DNA of 13,951 nt from an uncultured Eubacteriales bacterium (GTDB lineage: Bacteria; Bacillota; Clostridia; Oscillospirales; CAG-272): NCBI GenBank assembly GCA_934476315.1, contig CAKSNQ010000036.1:1-13951 (forward strand), written 5' to 3'. The notes below the pieces were generated by a model. The model searched no databases. It was not told the DNA's origin and saw only the letters and a program-made list of their open reading frames with translations. This document shows positions 1 to 7,127 of this stretch, in pieces (position 1 is the first letter of the stretch; each line of letters starts with the position of its first letter). A program made the translations under genes and the position numbers.

Positions 1-330
1 AAGTCAATAACGGTCGATAACGGGTCGGAATTCTATGACGAAGCGGGCATGACACGATCCTGCTTACGAGAGGGGGCGCGGACAAAGTTTTATTTTTGCC
101 ATCCGTATTCCTCCTATGAGAGAGGGAGCAACGAAAAGCAAAACCGCATGATTCGCCGTTTTATACCGAAAGGAACAGACTTTGACGACATGACCGACGA
201 CAAAGTGGAGGAAATTACCGCTTGGCTAAACAATTACCCGCGCGGAATTTTTAACTATTACACATCACAATACTTCTTTGATAAAGAAATTCAAGCGATT
301 TTAGCCAGTTCACAAAATATTAACAAATAA
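1..330 (+). CDS. IS30-family transposase, C-terminal fragment (cut by window edge)
   Basis: The reading frame is open from base 1 to the TAA at 328-330, so the true start lies upstream of the window. The visible ~109 residues begin KSITVDNGSEF, which matches the second catalytic Asp region (DNGSEF) of the IS30 DDE integrase core. The block HPYSSYERGSNEKQNRMIRR then follows, where the Glu of GSNE is the third catalytic residue, and then the family-typical RRFIPKGTDF. The C-terminal end (LNNYPRGIFNYYTSQYFF) resembles the usual LNNRPRK...TP segment but is degenerate. Transposases of this family cut and join insertion-sequence ends. The lower GC of this frame compared with the following genes is consistent with acquisition. 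Whether the complete element is intact cannot be judged. The family call is firm; activity is unknown. Confidence 0.88.
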   Translation, partial: KSITVDNGSEFYDEAGMTRSCLREGARTKFYFCHPYSSYERGSNEKQNRMIRRFIPKGTDFDDMTDDKVEEITAWLNNYPRGIFNYYTSQYFFDKEIQAILASSQNINK

Positions 331-335
331 AATTC

Positions 336-353
336 GCATTTATCTCTTGACAA
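336..353. repeat. Candidate right terminal repeat of the IS30-type element
   Basis: Six bases after the transposase stop comes an AT-rich stretch containing GCATTTATCTCTTGACAA. IS30-family elements normally carry their terminal inverted repeat within a few tens of bases of the transposase stop, and this is the only plausible terminus here. The left end is outside the window, so the match cannot be verified. This is an inference from position and general resemblance. Confidence 0.25.
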
Positions 354-414
354 GAGCAAAAAACGGGAAAAACATGTCCGCCCGGCGCCGCCGCGGAACG
401 GCAGGATTTTCCGC

Positions 415-443
415 TTGCTTTTCCTGTCAGATTGTGCTATGAT
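415..443 (+). promoter_or_regulatory. Sigma-A type promoter for malQ (extended -10)
   Basis: TTGCTT at 415-420 and TATGAT at 438-443 are separated by 17 bp, with TGC directly before the -10 (extended -10). Transcription would begin near 450, giving a leader of about 45 nt before the malQ start at 494. It lies between the IS30 remnant and malQ, so malQ appears to be transcribed independently of the insertion sequence. Confidence 0.6.
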
Positions 444-493
444 TGTAATATCAAGGGGGGAAATGTTTCTCCCGGAAGCGAGGTTGAGGTGTT

Positions 494-1966
494 ATGAAAC
501 GCGGAAGCGGAGTTTTGATGCACGTTTCCTCCCTGTGGGGGGAGTATTCGGAGGGGTCGTTCGGGCAGGAGGCGCGGGAATGGATCGATTTCATTGCCGA
601 CCGTGGATTTTCGTGGTGGCAGGTGCTCCCGTTTTGCGTGACCGATGCCTTTCATTCGCCGTATAAGTCGTTCAGTTCGTTCAGTGGGAACCCGATGTTC
701 ATTGACCTGCCGACGCTTTGCCGGGAGGGACTTCTGACGCGGGAGGAACTGGCACAGGCGCGTCAGCGGACGCCGTATGTCTGCGAATTTGAGCGACTCG
801 ACCACGAGCGGCTTACGCTCCTGTCACGGGCGGCGGAACGGTTTGACGATACGACGGCAATGGAGCGCTTCCTTGCCGCGCATCCGCAGGTGGAGGCGTT
901 TTGCCGTTTTATGGCACTGCGGCAAGCCAACGGCGGCGCGATGTGGAACGAATGGACGATTTCCCGCCCCGACCCGCAGGCTCTGCGGCTCTGGCAGTTC
1001 ACGCAGTACATGTTCTACACCCAGTGGATGGCGCTGAAGAAGTACGCCAACGACCGCGGCGTCTCCATCCTCGGGGACATTCCGATCTATGTCGATCTGA
1101 ACAGCTCGGACGTCTGGGCAAATCCGGGGCAGTTCCGGCTTGACGAGCGCCTGCGTCCCACGGCGGTGGCGGGCGTGCCGCCGGATTACTTCTGCGCCGA
1201 CGGACAGCTTTGGGGCAACCCGCTGTACGACTGGGACGCCATGGAGGCGGACGATTTCTCCTTCTGGCGGGAGAGAATCGGCTACATGGGCGAGCTTTTC
1301 GACGGCGTGCGGATCGACCACTTCCGCGCGTTTTCCGCCTACTACCGCATTCCCGCCGACGCCAAAACCGCAAGGGAGGGGACATGGGTCAAGGGTCCCG
1401 GCATGAAGCTGCTCCGCGCCCTGCGCGCCTCGACCGACGCCCTGCTGGTCGCCGAGGACCTGGGCGACATTGACGAGGACGTGACGACGCTGGTCAGGGA
1501 AAGCGGATGCCCCGGGATGCGGGTATTGCAGTTCGCGTTCCTAGGTGACCCGGATTCGCCGCACCTGCCGCATAATTACGAGAACAACTGCGTCGCCTAC
1601 ACGGGGACGCATGACAACAATACCTTGCTGGGCTATGTCTGGGAGGCTTCCGCCGAGGAGCGCCGTCGCCTGTTTGATTATTGCGGCTACGGGAGCGACG
1701 ACATCCACGCCTGCTATACCGATATTTTCCGCACGATGTTCGAAAGTCACGCGGGGCTTCTGATTCTGCCGGTGCAGGACTTGCTTCTCTACGGCAGTGA
1801 TACGCGGCTCAACCGCCCGGGGCAGTGCGAGGGAAACTGGTCGTACCGCCTGACGCGTCCGCAACTTGACGCGGTGGACCGCTACCCGTTCCTCGCATGG
1901 AACCGCCGCTACGGGCGCGCTCCGCGGGAGTCTGTGCGCAAACCGGCTGATGACGCCAAGGCTTGA
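494..1966 (+). CDS. malQ: 4-alpha-glucanotransferase (amylomaltase, GH77)
   Basis: This cytoplasmic enzyme transfers alpha-1,4-glucan segments between malto-oligosaccharides, releasing glucose, in maltodextrin and glycogen metabolism. The 490-residue length is normal for a GH77 TIM-barrel protein. The N-terminus (GVLMHVSSL, WWQVLPF near 41-47) has the conserved first-barrel motifs. GDIPIYVDLNSSDVWANPGQF begins at about 194. The nucleophile is Asp275 in VRIDHFRAF, the acid/base is Glu321 in LLVAEDLG, and the third acidic residue is Asp374 in YTGTHDNNT. The ATG at 494 follows a GAGGTTGAGGTG ribosome-binding region. No maltose transporter or phosphorylase gene is adjacent, so it stands alone between an IS remnant and a convergent metal transporter. 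The C-terminal ~15 residues (APRESVRKPADDAKA) are non-conserved tail. Identification is very secure. Confidence 0.97.
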   Translation: MKRGSGVLMHVSSLWGEYSEGSFGQEAREWIDFIADRGFSWWQVLPFCVTDAFHSPYKSFSSFSGNPMFIDLPTLCREGLLTREELAQARQRTPYVCEFERLDHERLTLLSRAAERFDDTTAMERFLAAHPQVEAFCRFMALRQANGGAMWNEWTISRPDPQALRLWQFTQYMFYTQWMALKKYANDRGVSILGDIPIYVDLNSSDVWANPGQFRLDERLRPTAVAGVPPDYFCADGQLWGNPLYDWDAMEADDFSFWRERIGYMGELFDGVRIDHFRAFSAYYRIPADAKTAREGTWVKGPGMKLLRALRASTDALLVAEDLGDIDEDVTTLVRESGCPGMRVLQFAFLGDPDSPHLPHNYENNCVAYTGTHDNNTLLGYVWEASAEERRRLFDYCGYGSDDIHACYTDIFRTMFESHAGLLILPVQDLLLYGSDTRLNRPGQCEGNWSYRLTRPQLDAVDRYPFLAWNRRYGRAPRESVRKPADDAKA

Positions 1967-1987
1967 GCGCCGCTTTTGCCCAAAACA

Positions 1988-2029
1988 AAAAACCGGGTCG
2001 ATGGGAGAGCCCTTCGAAACGGCTTTTTG
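1988..2029. terminator. Bidirectional intrinsic terminator between malQ and the ZIP transporter
   Basis: An imperfect but symmetric hairpin has CCG 1993-1995 pairing with CGG 2020-2022, TCGA 1998-2001 with TCGA 2014-2017, and GGG 2003-2005 with CCC 2010-2012 around an AGAG loop. It is preceded by an A-run (1987-1992) and followed by a T-run (2024-2028). It therefore works as an A-stem-T structure in both directions and sits 22 bp after the malQ stop and 16 bp after the stop of the convergent gene. Confidence 0.7.
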
Positions 2030-2045
2030 CTTTGCTTTGTTGCTG

Positions 2046-2843
2046 TCAGCCCAATGCCACGTCGAGCAGCATCATCAATGTAAACCCGCCGACGATCCCC
2101 ATGGTGGAGAAGTACGGGCAGACCTCGCGGTTGCTCTGACATTCGGGAATCAGCTCGTGTACCGCGACAAGGATCATCGCCCCCGCAGCAAAGGACAGCG
2201 CGAACGGCAGAATGCTTTGCATGTGGACGACGAGCAACGCTCCGATCACACCGGCAACCGGTTCCACCATGCCGGACGCCTGACCGATCAGAAAGCTCTT
2301 GCGGCGGGAGCACCCCTCGCGACGGAGCGGCAGAGATACCGCGGCGCCTTCCGGGAAGTTCTGAAGCCCGATGCCGACCGCGATGGTGACGGCGCCCATG
2401 AGCATTTCGCTCGTGTAGCCGCTGTGCAGAGCGCCGAACGCGACGCCGACCGCCAGCCCCTCGGGGATGTTGTGCAGGGTGATGGACAGGACGAGAAGAA
2501 TGATTCGGTTGATGCGGTGCGGGTCGCCCTCCGCATCCCCGACGCGTGCGCGCGTGGCTGTCACCGCCTTGTCCGACGCCCACATGAACAGCGCGCCGCA
2601 GACAAAACCGATGGAGACGATCAGCCACGCGGGGCAGGAGAGATAGGTTTCCGCCTGTTCAATGGCGGGCTGGAGCAGGGACCAGAAGCTGGCGGCGATC
2701 ATGACGCCGGCGGCAAAGCCGATCATCAGATTCATGATCTTCTGATTGGTCTGCCGGAAAAAAACGACCGTGGCGGCACCGAGCGCGGTGACGAGCCACG
2801 TGCCGAGTGTTGCTGACAATGCCAGGAGAACGGCATGGGACAT
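2046..2843 (-). CDS. ZIP-family divalent metal transporter (GufA/ZupT-like)
   Basis: This is an integral membrane transporter of the ZIP family, which moves zinc and other divalent metals into the cytoplasm. At 265 residues it has the usual bacterial length and about eight hydrophobic segments. Signature residues are HNIPEGLAVGV at 124-134 (metal-binding H124, N125 and E128 in helix 4), QNFPEGAAVSLPL at 161-173 (helix 5), GMVEP around 191-195 and HELIPE at 229-234. A short polar loop around 93-113 is where other ZIPs carry a His-rich loop, but it has only one His here. The start at 2843 was chosen over an upstream in-frame extension to 3140 because AAGGTGG lies 7 nt before this ATG and homology begins here. 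The start codon lies inside a 9-bp inverted repeat (see that entry). Metal specificity cannot be read from sequence. Confidence 0.9.
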   Translation of the reverse strand: MSHAVLLALSATLGTWLVTALGAATVVFFRQTNQKIMNLMIGFAAGVMIAASFWSLLQPAIEQAETYLSCPAWLIVSIGFVCGALFMWASDKAVTATRARVGDAEGDPHRINRIILLVLSITLHNIPEGLAVGVAFGALHSGYTSEMLMGAVTIAVGIGLQNFPEGAAVSLPLRREGCSRRKSFLIGQASGMVEPVAGVIGALLVVHMQSILPFALSFAAGAMILVAVHELIPECQSNREVCPYFSTMGIVGGFTLMMLLDVALG

Positions 2844-2895
2844 ACGTTTTCCACCTTTCCTTGATACTTGGTTGCTTGCTAACAATGTATGTCCC
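2837..2895 (-). promoter_or_regulatory. 9-bp inverted repeat whose one arm covers the ZIP transporter start codon
   Basis: GGGACATAC at 2837-2845 and GTATGTCCC at 2887-2895 are perfect inverted arms separated by 41 bp. On the minus-strand transcript the 3' arm is GUAUGUCCC, in which AUG is the start codon of the ZIP gene, while the ribosome-binding site is in the loop. Pairing would hide the start codon if transcription begins upstream of 2895. A weak promoter-like pair (TTCACG/TACATT, minus strand, 18-bp spacer) overlaps the distal arm, in which case the arm could instead be an operator. The repeat is seen directly; its function is inferred. Confidence 0.4.
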
Positions 2896-2965
2896 CGGGA
2901 GAAAAAACGTGAAAAATGTCGAGCGCGCGGACAGAAAAAATTCCCGCGAAATGCGCGGATTGCTA

Positions 2966-2994
2966 TTGACATATCATGGAGGGTGTGATACAAT
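2966..2994 (+). promoter_or_regulatory. Strong sigma-A promoter for the glyA-fhs operon
   Basis: A perfect TTGACA at 2966-2971 is separated by 17 bp from TACAAT at 2989-2994, with TGA immediately upstream of the -10 (extended -10). It is the closest match to consensus in the window, and it reads into the one-carbon operon. The expected start of transcription is near 3001, leaving a leader of about 190 nt. Confidence 0.8.
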
Positions 2995-3000
2995 ATCTTG

Positions 3001-3191
3001 TGTTTTGCGACGGATTTTTTGCGGAAATGTAAGGCGTGCGGCGTCTTGCTCCTCTGTCCGGCGTGCGGATACTTTTTTGTTTTCCGTCGCGGTACGCCGC
3101 GCGGGAGACGACGGGCGCGGGGAAAGAGCGCGACTTGCAAACGGATAAAAATAAACTATTACTATAAATATTCAACCGGGAGGAGATTTTT
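3001..3191 (+). promoter_or_regulatory. Structured leader of the glyA-fhs mRNA, unknown type
   Basis: About 190 nt lie between the promoter and the glyA start, which is long for a simple leader. It contains a stable hairpin, CGCGG 3088-3092 and CCGCG 3097-3101 around a UACG tetraloop. An overlapping alternative pairs CCGTCG 3084-3089 with CGACGG 3109-3114. GGCGTGCGG is directly repeated at 3033-3041 and 3060-3068. The last ~45 nt before the ribosome-binding site are A/T-rich and probably unstructured. I looked for known glycine, THF, SAM and purine riboswitch cores and recognised none, and no U-run follows the hairpins, so attenuation by termination is not obvious. Confidence 0.35.
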
Positions 3192-4430
3192 ATGTTTTTT
3201 GACGAGCTTGCCAAGTTTGACCCGGAGGTGTACGCCTCGTGCGACAGAGAGTTGAAACGTCAGCAGCACAACATTGAGCTGATCGCGTCGGAGAATATCG
3301 TTTCCGAGGGCGTCCTGCTCGCGGCGGGAACCATTCTGACCAACAAATATGCTGAGGGCTACCCGGGAAAACGCTATTACGGCGGTTGCATGTATGTCGA
3401 TGAGGTAGAAAATCTCGCGCGGGAGCGGGCGTGCCGGTTGTTCGGCGCGGAGCATGCCAACGTTCAGCCGCACAGCGGCGCCAACGCCAATCTGGCGGTC
3501 TTTTTCGCACTGCTCAACCCGGGCGATACTGTCCTGTCCATGAGCCTTGCGCATGGCGGGCATCTGTCGCACGGCTCGCCGGTCAATATTTCGGGAAAAT
3601 ATTTTCATATTGTGCCGTATTGCGTCGATGACGAGACCCAACGCATCGATTACGACCGCGTGCGCGCACTGGCGCTGGAGCACAAGCCAAAGCTCATTCT
3701 CGCGGGGGCGAGCGCTTATCCGCGGGTGATCGACTTTGCGAAATTCCGCGAGATCGCGGACGAGGTGGGTGCCTATCTGATGGTCGATATGGCGCACATC
3801 GCGGGGCTGGTCGCGGCGGGATTGCATCCCAGCCCGGTTCCGTACGCCGACGTGGTGACTACCACGACGCACAAGACATTGCGCGGACCGCGCGGCGGGC
3901 TGATTTTGTGCCGCGAAAAGTACGCCAAGCAGATCGACAAGGCAATCTTCCCCGGAACGCAGGGAGGTCCCCTGATGCACATCATCGCCGCCAAAGCGGT
4001 GGCGTTTGGGGAGGCGTTGACCGAGGATTTCAAGGTCTATCAGAAGAACATCGTGGACAACGCGCAGGTCCTGGCGTCGTCTCTGCTTGAGCGGGGATTG
4101 CAGCTGGTTTCCGGCGGAACGGACAACCACCTGATGCTCATTGACCTGCGCGGCACGGGCATTACGGGAAAGGTTCTGGAGCAGCGCCTGGACGAGGTGC
4201 ACATCACCGCCAACAAAAACGCGATTCCCAACGACCCCGAAAGTCCCTTTGTCACGAGCGGCTTGCGGGTGGGAACACCGGCAGTGACTTCGCGCGGATT
4301 CGGTCGGGCGGAGATGGTGCAGATTGCGGATTTCATCCGGGATACGGTGTTCGATTACGAAAACAGCCGCGACCGCGTGTGCGCCCGGGTTATCGAAATG
4401 TGCGACAGATTCCCCATTTATCAGAAGTAA
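3192..4430 (+). CDS. glyA: Serine hydroxymethyltransferase
   Basis: This PLP-dependent cytoplasmic enzyme interconverts serine plus tetrahydrofolate with glycine plus 5,10-methylene-THF, the main source of one-carbon units. At 412 residues it has the normal bacterial length. Visible signatures are IASENIVSE near 31-39, KYAEGYPGKRYYGG at 52-65, SGANAN near 95-100, VDMAHIAGLVA from 198 (D199 contacts the PLP ring) and VTTTTHKTLRGPRGG at 222-236, where K228 is the Schiff-base lysine. GTPAVTSRGF lies near the C-terminus. The start ATG at 3192 follows a GGGAGGAGA ribosome-binding site. It is followed after 18 bp by fhs in the same orientation, giving a two-gene one-carbon operon driven by the promoter at 2966-2994. 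Confidence 0.98.
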   Translation: MFFDELAKFDPEVYASCDRELKRQQHNIELIASENIVSEGVLLAAGTILTNKYAEGYPGKRYYGGCMYVDEVENLARERACRLFGAEHANVQPHSGANANLAVFFALLNPGDTVLSMSLAHGGHLSHGSPVNISGKYFHIVPYCVDDETQRIDYDRVRALALEHKPKLILAGASAYPRVIDFAKFREIADEVGAYLMVDMAHIAGLVAAGLHPSPVPYADVVTTTTHKTLRGPRGGLILCREKYAKQIDKAIFPGTQGGPLMHIIAAKAVAFGEALTEDFKVYQKNIVDNAQVLASSLLERGLQLVSGGTDNHLMLIDLRGTGITGKVLEQRLDEVHITANKNAIPNDPESPFVTSGLRVGTPAVTSRGFGRAEMVQIADFIRDTVFDYENSRDRVCARVIEMCDRFPIYQK

Positions 4431-4448
4431 TGGGCACGAGGAGGACGC

Positions 4449-6125
4449 ATGGAACAACGGTCGGATATTGAAATTGCCCAGTCCTGCACGCCGGAGGACA
4501 TCCTGACGATCGCCGCGCGCGCGCATGTGGATGAAAAATATGTCGAGCAGTACGGCAGATATAAAGCGAAGATCGATCCGGCACTCCTGACGGAGAGCGG
4601 ACGCGGGAACGGAAAGCTGGTTCTTGTCACGGCAATTACCCCCACCCCCGCGGGCGAGGGAAAGACCACCACGACCATCGGGCTGGCGGATGGGCTTCGC
4701 CGCATCGGGAAGGACGTGACCGTCGCCTTGCGGGAACCGTCACTCGGTCCCGTGTTTGGCATCAAGGGCGGCGCCGCCGGCGGCGGATACGCGCAGGTTG
4801 TCCCGATGGAGGACATCAATTTACACTTTACGGGTGATTTTCACGCCATCGGCGCGGCAAATAATCTTTTGGCGGCGATGCTGGACAATCACATTCATCA
4901 GGGCAACGCGCTCGGCATCGACACGCGCAAGATCACCTGGCGGCGGTGCGTGGACATGAACGACCGACAGCTCCGGAATATCGTGGACGGCTTGGGCGGA
5001 CGCGTCAACGGTGTGCCTCGCGAGGACGGCTTTGACATCACCGTCGCGTCCGAGATTATGGCGGTGCTTTGCCTCGCAGCCTCGCTTGGCGACCTGAAAG
5101 CGCGCCTTTCGCGCATCATCGTGGGATATACCTACGACGACCGCCCCGTCACCGCGGGCGACTTGCACGCGGCGGGCGCGATGACCGCTCTGCTCCGGGA
5201 CGCGCTCAAGCCCAATCTTGTGCAGACGCTGGAGGGAACCCCGGCGTTTGTTCACGGCGGACCCTTTGCCAACATTGCCCACGGCTGTAACTCGGTTATG
5301 GCGACGCGCATGGCGCTGAAAATGGGGGATTACACCGTGACGGAGGCGGGCTTCGGCGCCGATCTGGGCGCGGAGAAGTTTCTCGACATCAAGTGCCGTC
5401 TGGCAGGTCTGACTCCCGACGCGGTGGTCGTCGTCGCTACGGTGCGCGCACTGAAAATGCACGGCGGGCTTCCCAAGACCGCGCTTGCAATCGAGGACCT
5501 CGGGGCATTGGAGCGGGGAATCCCCAATTTGCTACGCCACGTTTCCAACATCCGGGGCGTCTATGGTCTGCCGTGCGTGGTGGCTGTCAACCGCTTCCCG
5601 ACGGACACGGACGCAGAGATCGATTTCATTGTGAAAAAATGCCGCGCACTGGGCGTGAACACCGTGCTGTCCACCGTCTGGGCGAACGGCGGCAGGGGCG
5701 GCGAGGCGCTCGCGCGCGAGGTGGTGCGCCTTTGCGAGGAGGAGACGGGGGATTTCCGCTTTGCCTACACGCTTGATGGTAGCATCGAGAACAAGATCCG
5801 CGCCGTGGTTCAGAAGGTCTACGGCGGTGAGGACATTTGCGTTCTGCCCGCCGCGAAAAAGCAGATCGAACAGCTCACCGCGCTCGGCTTTGATCGGCTC
5901 CCGGTCTGTATTGCCAAGACGCAGTACAGCTTTTCCGATGACCCGACCAGACTCGGCGCACCGGAGGGCTTCACGGTCACGGTCAAAAATGTCAAGGTCG
6001 CCGCAGGCGCGGGCTTTGTGGTCGTTCTCACGGGCGACATCATGACCATGCCGGGGCTGCCGAAGTCCCCGGCGGCAGAACGCATCGACGTGGACGAGAA
6101 CGGAAAAATTACCGGGCTGTTCTGA
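4449..6125 (+). CDS. fhs: Formate-tetrahydrofolate ligase (10-formyl-THF synthetase)
   Basis: The enzyme uses ATP to join formate to tetrahydrofolate, producing 10-formyl-THF for purine synthesis, initiator tRNA formylation or acetogenic carbon flow. At 558 residues it matches the usual 556-560. The nucleotide-binding loop TPTPAGEGKTTTTIGLADGL spans 64-83 with K72. The family signature IKGGAAGGGYAQVVPMEDIN follows at 105-124, then LHFTGDFHAIGAANNLLAA. The C-terminal end has GDIMTMPGLPKSPAAERID, also typical. The ATG at 4449 is preceded by GAGGAGGACGC. The spacing to glyA (18 bp) and the lack of a terminator between them indicate co-transcription. No other Wood-Ljungdahl gene is visible nearby, so acetogenesis cannot be concluded. 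No clear terminator follows; a new promoter begins within 45 bp. Confidence 0.98.
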   Translation: MEQRSDIEIAQSCTPEDILTIAARAHVDEKYVEQYGRYKAKIDPALLTESGRGNGKLVLVTAITPTPAGEGKTTTTIGLADGLRRIGKDVTVALREPSLGPVFGIKGGAAGGGYAQVVPMEDINLHFTGDFHAIGAANNLLAAMLDNHIHQGNALGIDTRKITWRRCVDMNDRQLRNIVDGLGGRVNGVPREDGFDITVASEIMAVLCLAASLGDLKARLSRIIVGYTYDDRPVTAGDLHAAGAMTALLRDALKPNLVQTLEGTPAFVHGGPFANIAHGCNSVMATRMALKMGDYTVTEAGFGADLGAEKFLDIKCRLAGLTPDAVVVVATVRALKMHGGLPKTALAIEDLGALERGIPNLLRHVSNIRGVYGLPCVVAVNRFPTDTDAEIDFIVKKCRALGVNTVLSTVWANGGRGGEALAREVVRLCEEETGDFRFAYTLDGSIENKIRAVVQKVYGGEDICVLPAAKKQIEQLTALGFDRLPVCIAKTQYSFSDDPTRLGAPEGFTVTVKNVKVAAGAGFVVVLTGDIMTMPGLPKSPAAERIDVDENGKITGLF

Positions 6126-6166
6126 AAAAGACGTCGGTTTGTTTTGAAAATTCTCCTGCCGCGCAC

Positions 6167-6195
6167 TTGAAAAAAGTCGAAAAGTGTGATATACT
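6167..6195 (+). promoter_or_regulatory. Sigma-A promoter for the small membrane protein gene
   Basis: TTGAAA at 6167-6172 and TATACT at 6190-6195 are 17 bp apart, with TGA before the -10 (extended -10). The nine bases GTGTGATAY around the -10 are nearly the same as in the glyA promoter. The downstream gene starts at 6240, giving a leader of about 38 nt. Confidence 0.65.
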
Positions 6196-6239
6196 GGAAA
6201 AGTAAGGCTTGTCGGACGCCAAAAACGGAGGTAAGGTTC

Positions 6240-6917
6240 ATGAAAAACAAACAGTTGATGCGGCGCTTGATCCCCATGGCGGTCTTTTTGATCGGCGTGC
6301 TGTCGATCATTGCGATGGTCGCGACCTTTATCATCGCGGGACGCGCGGAGACCGCGGCGTACAGAAAGGTCTTTCTGCGGATTGCGGGGGTGCTTTTCCT
6401 CTTTTTGGCGGGACTTTCGTTCTATTATCTGTATATTTCGCGGGATACCTCTCCGAATTTCTTCCTGTATGACCAGAAGCAGAAACGCAACCTCCCCCCG
6501 GATACGCTGACCTTCCGTTTAGTGAACGAGCGCATGGATTTCTATCTTTCGCTCATCTCCTCGTCGGAAAGCGAGCTTTGGCGCGGGGATATTCTGTCGC
6601 AGGACGAAACGGTGTTCGGCGCGGGCGCGGTCTACCGCCCCTTGGTGGCGTACAAAATGCTGTATGACCTGACCGTGCGGAACGAGGAGGAAGGCTGGCA
6701 GTATCTGGAGAATGCTGAGGTGGCGACCATCCGCATGCTGACGCGCGCGTTGCGCCAGGCAAAGGATGAGGAGCTGGCGCGAGCAATCGTCGAGCTGTAC
6801 AAGGGAGAGAATGTCGCCGAGGGCGAGAATCTGCGCGACTTTCTGTGTGAAAATCAGAAGTACATGCGCGGGTGCATGCTCCGTTACGTAAAACAGCATC
6901 TGGATAGCTTTTGTTGA
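6240..6917 (+). CDS. Unrecognised two-helix membrane protein
   Basis: I do not recognise a family. The 225-residue product begins with a basic segment (MKNKQLMRR), followed by two strongly hydrophobic helices at about 11-34 and 44-66. The short loop between them is charged (GRAETAAYRKVFLR). The remaining ~155 residues are soluble and mostly acidic and helical, with several Leu/Glu-rich stretches and no signal cleavage site. By the positive-inside rule both the N-terminus and the soluble domain should be cytoplasmic, making it a membrane-anchored cytosolic domain. The start at 6240 is preceded by CGGAGGTAAGG and was preferred to an upstream in-frame codon at 6186 that overlaps the promoter. 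The gene has its own promoter and ends at a bidirectional terminator, so it is probably monocistronic. The stop codon lies inside the first heptamer of a repeat tract. It is a real gene judging by RBS, promoter and length; its function is unknown. Confidence 0.8.
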   Translation: MKNKQLMRRLIPMAVFLIGVLSIIAMVATFIIAGRAETAAYRKVFLRIAGVLFLFLAGLSFYYLYISRDTSPNFFLYDQKQKRNLPPDTLTFRLVNERMDFYLSLISSSESELWRGDILSQDETVFGAGAVYRPLVAYKMLYDLTVRNEEEGWQYLENAEVATIRMLTRALRQAKDEELARAIVELYKGENVAEGENLRDFLCENQKYMRGCMLRYVKQHLDSFC

Positions 6918-6964
6918 CCGTTGATTTTGTTGGTCCGCTGACCGTCGATCGCCGACCGTGACGA
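6913..6964 (+). repeat. Degenerate 7-bp tandem repeat, tract 1
   Basis: Units of the form GYYGAYC recur in a 7-bp register: GTTGACC at 6913, GTTGATT at 6920, then after a 3-bp slip GCTGACC at 6937, GTCGATC at 6944 and GCCGACC at 6951. The tract begins on the stop codon of the membrane protein and ends just before the terminator hairpin. It shares the YYGA core with the tracts at 8161 and 8799. Confidence 0.55.
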
Positions 6965-6980
6965 TTCAAAAATCAAAATG

Positions 6981-7037
6981 AAAAGAAGCCCCGCTTCACC
7001 TCCGGCAACCGCCGGTTTGTCGAGAGGGGCTTCTTTT
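6981..7037. terminator. Strong bidirectional terminator
   Basis: A perfect 12-bp stem (AAAAGAAGCCCC 6981-6992 with GGGGCTTCTTTT 7026-7037) encloses a second hairpin, CCGGC 7002-7006 with GCCGG 7011-7015. The stem itself supplies A and T runs on both sides. It therefore can end the + strand membrane-protein transcript and the converging minus-strand rpe transcript. The 3' end of rpe is 90 bp away. Confidence 0.88.
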
Positions 7038-7050
7038 GTGTTTCGCTTTT

Positions 7051-7090
7051 GGGGTGTTTTGGGGGGTTCGTTTTGGGGGCGGTTCTTGGG
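7051..7090 (+). other. G-run cluster downstream of rpe (possible G-quadruplex)
   Basis: Four runs of G (4, 6, 5 and 3 long) are separated by T-rich spacers of about 6-8 nt on the + strand, between the terminator and the rpe stop codon. The spacers are at or beyond the usual loop limit for a stable quadruplex, so this is only a candidate. On the rpe transcript the region is C-rich. Confidence 0.25.
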
Positions 7091-7127
7091 AATGAGACAG
7101 CCTTTGGCTTCGGCTTTCGGAAAGCGC

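Noticed and set aside
1866..2816. 316-codon open frame on the + strand
   Set aside because: It overlaps the malQ end, the terminator and the antisense of the ZIP transporter; no family resemblance.
2998..3255. + strand frame in the glyA leader with a zinc-ribbon-like pattern (CKACG ... CPACG)
   Set aside because: It begins at the transcription start with no ribosome-binding site, overlaps the glyA start, and the Cys pairs come from the directly repeated GGCGTGCGG; chance is the simpler explanation.
3162..4526. 454-codon open frame on the minus strand
   Set aside because: It is antisense to glyA and runs into fhs; composition is that of a shadow frame.
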